A stretch of DNA of 64,000 nt from Micromonospora siamensis. Its GTDB lineage: Bacteria; Actinomycetota; Actinomycetes; Mycobacteriales; Micromonosporaceae. The position numbers were made by a program, and so were the translations under genes. Below are positions 58,997 to 64,000 of this stretch, piece by piece; position 1 is the first letter of the stretch; each line of letters opens with the position of its first letter. Location: NCBI RefSeq assembly GCF_900090305.1, contig NZ_LT607751.1, positions 5,332,001 through 5,396,000 on the forward strand, given 5' to 3'. The notes beneath the pieces are model-generated. The model saw nothing but the letters and a program-made list of their open reading frames with translations. It was not told the origin of the DNA and ran no database searches.

Positions 58997-60036
58997 CCCT
59001 GCGGCGCCGGGCACCGCGACCGGCCAGCCGGCCGCGCCGGGCACTGCGACCAGGCCGCCGGTCGTTCCGGTCGCCGCTCCCCCTGCGGGTGCTGGCCGTC
59101 GTGCTGGCCACGGTGCTGGTCGGCACCGGCTGCGGGCAGCCCGCCGCGCCGCCCCGGGCCTGGCACGACGGCCGGATCTTCCTGGCCACCGGCAACACCA
59201 CCGGCGTCTACTACCAGCTCGGCGGCGGGTACGCCGACGTGATCAGCCGGCACCTGCCCGGCTACGAGGCGCGGGCCGAACCGACCGGCGCCTCGGTGGA
59301 CAACGTCACCCGGCTGGCCGGCGGTGACATGGAGGTGGCGTTCAGCCTGGCCGACACGGCCGCCGACGCGGTCGCCGGCCGGGGCGCGTTCAGCCGGCCC
59401 CAACCGGTGCGGGCGCTGGCCCGGGTCTACCGCAACTACACGCACGTGATCGTCCGGGCCGACGCGCGGGTCACGAACCTGGCCGGGTTGCGCGGCCGGC
59501 GGGTCTCCACCGGTTCGCCGCGCTCCGGCACCGACGTCATCGCCGGCCGGCTGCTCACCGCTGCCGGGCTGGACCCGGGCCGGGACGTCCGGCGGGTGAC
59601 GCTGTCGCTGCCGGAGACGGTGAACCGGATGCGCGCCGGCACCCTGGACGCGATGTTCTTCTCCGGGGGCCTGCCCACCCCGGGCATCGCCGACCTGCTC
59701 TCCGGCCAGCCGGGGACGTTCGTCCTGCTGCCCGTGGCCGACCTGCTCGAACCGTTGACCGCCCGGTACGGCTCGGTCTACACCACGGCGGAGCTGCCCG
59801 CCCAGGCGTACGGGACGCCGACCGGGACGCCGACGGTGACCGTGGCGAACCTGATCCTGGTCAACGCGGACATGCCGGAGCAGTTGGCGTACGACCTGAC
59901 CCGGTTGCTCTTCGCGTACCAGTCCGACCTGGTGGGGGTGCATCCCGAGGGCGGGAACTTCACCCGGGCGACCGCGGCGGGCACCGACCCGATCCCGCTG
60001 CACCCGGGGGCGGCCCGGTTCTACCAGGGCGGCTGA
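58993..60036 (+). CDS. second TAXI-family TRAP substrate-binding protein
   Basis: 347 residues. A long basic N-terminal tail (about 1-30), a hydrophobic stretch and a lipobox-like GTGC (about residue 47) are followed by the TAXI fold (ATGNTTGVYYQLGGGYADVI, PTGASVDNVTRLAGGDMEVAFS, VSTGSPRSGTDVIAGR, FFSGGLPTPGIADLL). It parallels the first TAXI protein but is clearly diverged. Its gene is coupled to the roadblock gene, not the permease. It may present ligand to the kinase, which is inferred. Confidence 0.88.
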   Translation: MTLRRRAPRPASRPRRALRPGRRSFRSPLPLRVLAVVLATVLVGTGCGQPAAPPRAWHDGRIFLATGNTTGVYYQLGGGYADVISRHLPGYEARAEPTGASVDNVTRLAGGDMEVAFSLADTAADAVAGRGAFSRPQPVRALARVYRNYTHVIVRADARVTNLAGLRGRRVSTGSPRSGTDVIAGRLLTAAGLDPGRDVRRVTLSLPETVNRMRAGTLDAMFFSGGLPTPGIADLLSGQPGTFVLLPVADLLEPLTARYGSVYTTAELPAQAYGTPTGTPTVTVANLILVNADMPEQLAYDLTRLLFAYQSDLVGVHPEGGNFTRATAAGTDPIPLHPGAARFYQGG

Positions 60037-60041
60037 CCGGC

Positions 60042-60575
60042 TCAGACGTCGGCGGGCGCGGTGGCGGCGCGGGCCTCGGCGACCAGCCGGTCAGTCTCGG
60101 CGCGTACCTCGTCGTCGGTCGGGGTGCCCGGGTCGTAGCGGACGGTCCAGCTCAGCCCGTCCACCCCGGCGACCCGGCGGGCGGCGATCCGGCCGGACCC
60201 GCCGGGCAGGGCGTGCTGGGCGGTGTACGCCACCGAGCGGGTCACCCGGGCCCGCACCTGGTGCGGTAGCTCCCCCGGGTCGAGCAGCAGGTACGTCTCG
60301 GCGGGGCAGTCGGCGACCACCAGGTAGCCGTCGCGTTCGGCGACCCGCTCGGCGGGGACGACGGTCAGCTCCCGGCCGGACCAGGTGGCCTTGAGCACGT
60401 CGTGCCAGCCGATCCGGTGCGGCCGGCCGGGCAGCCAGAGCCCGAGGTTGCTGGCGACCACCACCCCGTCGCCCTCGCCGTTGCCGGCGGCGGCCCAGGC
60501 GAGCACCCGCTCGTCGGTGGCCAGTGGCGGCCGGGCGGCCGGTGGCAGCTTCGGCCTGCGGTTGAACAGTCCCAT
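60042..60575 (-). CDS. hypothetical protein
   Basis: 177 residues. The N-terminus LPPAARPPLATDERVLAWAA precedes a beta-rich stretch resembling a PH-like fold (DGVVVASNLGLWLPG, RIGWHDVLKATWSG, GYLVVADCPAETYLLLDPGE), common in small actinomycete proteins. Its stop is 5 bases from that of the convergent TAXI gene. It starts 1 base before the end of dnaG and so is likely co-transcribed with it. Confidence 0.7.
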   Translation of the reverse strand: MGLFNRRPKLPPAARPPLATDERVLAWAAAGNGEGDGVVVASNLGLWLPGRPHRIGWHDVLKATWSGRELTVVPAERVAERDGYLVVADCPAETYLLLDPGELPHQVRARVTRSVAYTAQHALPGGSGRIAARRVAGVDGLSWTVRYDPGTPTDDEVRAETDRLVAEARAATAPADV

Positions 60576-60576
60576 C

Positions 60577-62454
60577 TCACAGCCCCCCGGCGGCCTGCTC
60601 GCGCAGCGCCCGCGCGTGCTGTTCCAGCGAGAGCAGTTCCCCGAAGAGCGCGAAGTACTCGTCCTTCTGGTTCACCGGGTTGATCCGCTGGATCTTGGAT
60701 TTGAGGTCCCGGATCCGGGCGGTCACCGAACCCCACTGCAACTGGGCCATGGTGATCGACACGTACCGCGGGTCCGGTTCGCCGTCGATCCGCAGCGGCT
60801 CCACCGCCAGCTCGCCGACGAGCGCCTGGGCGGCCAGGTCGTCGCAGGCGTCCCGGACGGCCTCGATCCAGACCGCGCCGCCGGTGGCGGTGGCGGCCCC
60901 CCCGGCCTCGGCGACGGCGGCCCGGACGGCGACGTGCACCGGGTGCCGGTAGTCGGCGGCCTCCACCGCGTCGAACATCGGGCCGGCGAGCACCGGCTGC
61001 TGGAGGGCCAGTTTCAGCGCCTCCCGCTCGACCATCGACTGCGGGCTGTCCACCGATGGCGCGGGGGTGCGGCCGCGCCGGGCCGACGCGGCGGAGTCCT
61101 GGGCGGGGCCGGTCGGCGCGCCGCCGGCCGCCTGCACCGCCCGCTGCACCGGCTCGATCTCCATGCCGAGGTCGCCGGCGAGCTTGCGGACGTACTCCGG
61201 GCGCTTCTCCCGGTCCTTGATCTTGGCGACCAGCGGGGCGGCCCTGCGCATCGCCTCCACCCGGCCGTCGACGGTGTCCAGGTCGTAGCGGCTGATCACG
61301 TGCCGCAGCGCGAAGTCGACCAGCGGCTCCCGGCGGGCCACCAGGTCGCGGACGGCCAGGTCGCCCTTGGCCAGGCGCAGGTCGCACGGGTCCATGTTGT
61401 CGGGGCTGACCGCGATGAAGGTACGCCCGACGAAGCGCTGGTCGTCCTCGAAGGCGCGCAGCGCGGCCTTCTGCCCGGCGGCGTCCCCGTCGAAGGTGAA
61501 GACGATCTCGCCGGCCCGCTCGTCGCTGTCGAGGAGCACCCGGCGCAGCACCGAGATGTGGTCCGCGGCGAAGGCGGTGCCGCAGGTGGCCACCGCCGTC
61601 GGCACGCCGGCCAGGTGGCAGGCCATCACGTCGGTGTAGCCCTCGACGACGACCACCTTGCCCTGCTTGGCGATCTCCCGCTTGGCCTGGTCGATGCCGT
61701 AGAGGACGTGCGACTTCTTGTAGATCGGCGTCTCGGGGGTGTTCAGGTATTTCGGGCCGTCGTCGTCGTCGAAGAGCTTGCGCGCGCCGAAGCCGATCAC
61801 GTCGCCGGTGATGTCCCGGATCGGCCACATCAGCCGGCGGCGGAACCGGTCGATCAGCGAACCGGAGCGGGCCGGCCGGGACAGCCCGGCGGTGACCAGC
61901 TCATCGTGGGTGAAGCCCTGCTGGCGCAGGTGCTTGGTGAGCAGGTCCCAGCCGTCCGGGGCGAAACCGCAGCCGTAGCGCTGGGCGGCGGCCCGGTCGA
62001 AGCCCCGCCGGGCCAGGAACTCCCGGGCCGGGCGGGCGCCGGCCGTGCCGAGCTGGGCCTGGTAGAACTCCACGGCGGCGGCGTGCGCGGCGACCAGGCG
62101 CTGCTTCTGCCCCTGCTGCGGGCGGGGCCGCGGGGTGGTCTGGTCGTTCTCGACGTACCGCAGCTGGATGCCGGCCCGGGCGGCGAGCCGTTCGACGGAC
62201 TCGACGAAGCTCAGGTGCTCGGCGTCCATCAGGAACTTGATCGCGTCGCCGCCGACCCCGCAGCCGAAGCAGTGGTAGACGTTGCGGGCCGGCGAGACGT
62301 TGAACGACGGGCTCTTCTCGTCGTGGAACGGGCACAGCCCCTTGAGGTTGCCGCCACCGGCCGACTTCAGGGTCACCGTGTCGGAGATGACCTCGGCGAT
62401 GGAGGCGCGTTCCCGGACCAGCGCGATGTCCTCGTCCCGGATCCGCCCAGCCAT
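60577..62454 (-). CDS. dnaG: DNA primase
   Basis: 625 residues. A CHC2 zinc finger (C41, H44, C62, C65), then the primase core with ARKLFDDDDGPKYLNTPETP and the TOPRIM motifs VVVVEGYTDVMA and IVFTFDGDAAG. A C-terminal DnaB-binding region follows (about 450-625). It makes RNA primers for replication. The ATG at 62454 (MAGRIRDEDIALVRERASI) matches the known start of actinobacterial DnaG; an ATG 24 bases upstream is less likely. Confidence 0.95.
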   Translation of the reverse strand: MAGRIRDEDIALVRERASIAEVISDTVTLKSAGGGNLKGLCPFHDEKSPSFNVSPARNVYHCFGCGVGGDAIKFLMDAEHLSFVESVERLAARAGIQLRYVENDQTTPRPRPQQGQKQRLVAAHAAAVEFYQAQLGTAGARPAREFLARRGFDRAAAQRYGCGFAPDGWDLLTKHLRQQGFTHDELVTAGLSRPARSGSLIDRFRRRLMWPIRDITGDVIGFGARKLFDDDDGPKYLNTPETPIYKKSHVLYGIDQAKREIAKQGKVVVVEGYTDVMACHLAGVPTAVATCGTAFAADHISVLRRVLLDSDERAGEIVFTFDGDAAGQKAALRAFEDDQRFVGRTFIAVSPDNMDPCDLRLAKGDLAVRDLVARREPLVDFALRHVISRYDLDTVDGRVEAMRRAAPLVAKIKDREKRPEYVRKLAGDLGMEIEPVQRAVQAAGGAPTGPAQDSAASARRGRTPAPSVDSPQSMVEREALKLALQQPVLAGPMFDAVEAADYRHPVHVAVRAAVAEAGGAATATGGAVWIEAVRDACDDLAAQALVGELAVEPLRIDGEPDPRYVSITMAQLQWGSVTARIRDLKSKIQRINPVNQKDEYFALFGELLSLEQHARALREQAAGGL

Positions 62455-62534
62455 CTCCGCCACCCCCTCGGCGTACATCCTGCCCTGCCGGACCGACGTT
62501 CCGGCGGTCGGGGGGACGGCGTGTGGCGCAGCCG

Positions 62535-62786
62535 TCAGGCGCTCCGGCCCACCCCGCTGGTGGCGTCGCCGATGCGCGGGAACGGCTCGATGGAGAAGAC
62601 CACCTCCACCGGCACCTCGAAGTACGCGGCGATCCGCAGCGCCAGGTGCAGGCTGGGCCGGAACTCGCCGCGCTCCAGGTAACCGATGGTCTGGTAATGC
62701 ACCCCCAGTGCGTCGGCGAGCTGGCGGCGGGAGACGCCCCGCTCGGCGCGCAGCACCGCGATCCGGTTGTGCACCGTCTCACTCAT
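62535..62786 (-). CDS. small XRE-family regulator
   Basis: 83 residues, almost all a Cro/CI helix-turn-helix (about 6-62; LRAERGVSRRQLADALGVHYQTIGYLERG), of the YgzD type often found with ABC-2 exporters. It starts 13 bases after the stop of the upstream permease, so it is probably part of that operon and may control it. Confidence 0.88.
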   Translation of the reverse strand: MSETVHNRIAVLRAERGVSRRQLADALGVHYQTIGYLERGEFRPSLHLALRIAAYFEVPVEVVFSIEPFPRIGDATSGVGRSA

Positions 62787-62799
62787 CCGCGACGCCCTC

Positions 62800-63651
62800 T
62801 CACATCACCCGTTGCATGGCCCGTTCCCGGCGCGCCGCCACCCGCGAGCCGGACTCCCGGCGGGCCATCCGGCGCAGCACGACCGGGGCCAGCAGCAGCC
62901 CCAGCACGGCCCATCCGCCGAGCGCCAGGACCGTCTCCAGGTGCCGCCAGCTCCCGCCGAGCTCGACCGCCGACAGGGCGTCCGGCAGCAGCGCCGAGCG
63001 CATGCCCAACCCTAACCAGTAGATCGGGAACGCCTGGGCGACGGCCTGCACCCAGCCGGGATAGCCGTTGATCGGGTAGAAGATGCCGGAGAGGGCGATC
63101 AGCCCCATCATCGGCAGCACCACCAGGCCCATGTTGCGCGGGTTCTCGATCACCGAGCCGATCACCGCGCCGAGCGGCAGGGCCGCCACCAGGCCCAGCG
63201 GCACCACCCAGGCCAGGGTGAGCCAGGCGCCGGGCTCGCCCAACCGGAGCCCGTCCAGGAAGAACACCCCCGGCACCAGTTGCAGCAGCAGGCCGAGCAC
63301 CGCGGCGGACGAGGTCAGCACCAGCTTGCCGACCAGATAGCCGAGCATGCCGTTGGGGGTGGCCTTGGCCCGCAGCAGGGTGCCGTCCTCGCGGTCGACG
63401 ATGAGCTGCTGGGCCAGCATCAGCATCCCACCGAACGCGATGCCCATGCCGAGCGCGCTGGGCAGCGTCCGGGCGCCGAGGGAGAAGCCGGTGCCGGGCA
63501 CCGTGGAGCCGCGCATGAAGAACATCGCGACCAGCAGCACGACCGTGGGGAAGGCGTAGTTCCACAGGTCCTGGCCGTTGCTCAGGGTGTTGCGTACCTC
63601 GATCAGGCCCCGGCGCAGGCCGGCGCGGACCGCCGTGGTCGTCGGACTCAC
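62800..63651 (-). CDS. ABC-2-type transporter permease
   Basis: 283 residues with six membrane segments and the ABC-2 block MGLIALSGIFYPINGYPGWVQAV (about 195-215). The GTG start overlaps the ATPase stop (GTGA). The small XRE gene follows. It is an exporter of unknown substrate. Confidence 0.87.
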   Translation of the reverse strand: MSPTTTAVRAGLRRGLIEVRNTLSNGQDLWNYAFPTVVLLVAMFFMRGSTVPGTGFSLGARTLPSALGMGIAFGGMLMLAQQLIVDREDGTLLRAKATPNGMLGYLVGKLVLTSSAAVLGLLLQLVPGVFFLDGLRLGEPGAWLTLAWVVPLGLVAALPLGAVIGSVIENPRNMGLVVLPMMGLIALSGIFYPINGYPGWVQAVAQAFPIYWLGLGMRSALLPDALSAVELGGSWRHLETVLALGGWAVLGLLLAPVVLRRMARRESGSRVAARRERAMQRVM

Positions 63652-64000
63652 CGCTCCCCCTCCCCGCGCAGCACCCGCAGCGCGGCGTCCGCCCGGCCGC
63701 CGGCCTCGTGCTCACGCACCAACGTCATGTACGCGTCCTCCAGGCTGGCCCGGCGGACCTCCAGGTCGGCGACGGCGTCGCCGTGCTGCCGGAACAGCTC
63801 GCGGACGAAGCCGGTGGCGTCGGTCGCGGCGTGCACGAAGCGCTCGCCGTCGACGCTCCACCGGATCTCGGCCTTGCCGGCCACCCGCCGGGACAGTTCG
63901 TCGGCCGAGCCGTCGGCGATGATCCGGCCGCCGGCCAGGATCAGGATCCGGTCGGCCAGCTTCTCCGCCTCGTCGAGGTCGTGGGTGGTCAGCAGGATGG
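63648..64000 (-). CDS. ABC transporter ATP-binding protein, C-terminal part
   Basis: The window ends within the gene. The visible 116 codons begin with LLTTHDLDEAEKLADRILIL, the H-loop and following helix of an ABC ATPase, and run through a DrrA-type C-terminal domain ending LEVRRASLEDAYMTLVREHE. It is the partner of the permease, coupled by a GTGA overlap. The Walker motifs lie outside the window. Confidence 0.85.
   Translation of the reverse strand, partial: ILLTTHDLDEAEKLADRILILAGGRIIADGSADELSRRVAGKAEIRWSVDGERFVHAATDATGFVRELFRQHGDAVADLEVRRASLEDAYMTLVREHEAGGRADAALRVLRGEGER

Overview
The window is high-GC actinobacterial chromosome. Codon use, GTG and TTG starts, DUF397/XRE pairs, conservon-type signalling genes and a pSAM2-like integrative element fit a Micromonosporaceae genome (Micromonospora or a close relative). 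The genus is inferred from style, not from a marker gene.

Left part, 1-10241. A partial SDR gene and the decayed 3' tail of an older integrase lie outside a complete 9.8 kb actinomycete integrative and conjugative element (AICE, 341-10209). It is bounded by 45-bp perfect direct repeats and sits in the 3' half of a CAT-anticodon tRNA. It carries a GntR (KorSA-like) repressor with three operator copies, a 2H phosphoesterase, a Pra-like activator, an FtsK/Tra translocase, a DUF2637/Spd membrane protein, a diguanylate cyclase, a RepSA-type rolling-circle initiator, Xis and Int. The replication and transfer genes overlap as one rightward transcription unit.

10385-21786 is ordinary chromosome: an MMPL transporter with an amine-oxidase-like flavoprotein, tRNA-Asn, a YtxH-like protein, a ROK regulator facing a sugar-phosphate isomerase, and an ABC exporter behind a NarL-type two-component system. 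22044-27935 encodes three exported proteins: a ThuA / 3-keto-disaccharide hydrolase / CBM6 / ricin protein, a PQQ-type sugar dehydrogenase with PKD, CBM6 and ricin modules, and a ThuA lipoprotein. Together they suggest extracellular keto-glycoside chemistry. 27936-28425 is a repeat-rich spacer.

28426-36641 is a tightly coupled leftward operon of the ebo type (EboC, EboA, EboB, EboE, EboF). It is headed by an inositol-3-phosphate-synthase homologue and ended by a geranylgeranyl-type prenyl synthase, with no EboD. It may build and export a prenylated cyclitol. 37144-43523 is a ribose-type ABC importer with a ROK repressor, a strong operator and a Gfo/Idh/MocA oxidoreductase.

43524-52697 holds a 1 kb repeat-rich spacer with a MITE-like element, a YihY protein, ABC-2 permeases, small hypotheticals, an acetyltransferase, an aminoglycoside-phosphotransferase-like kinase, a DUF397/XRE pair and an ABC ATPase. 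53096-60036 is an unusual five-gene rightward operon in which a fused TRAP permease and two TAXI binding proteins bracket a conservon-type sensor kinase and a roadblock protein. The right end has dnaG, a small XRE regulator and an ABC-2 exporter whose ATPase runs off the window.
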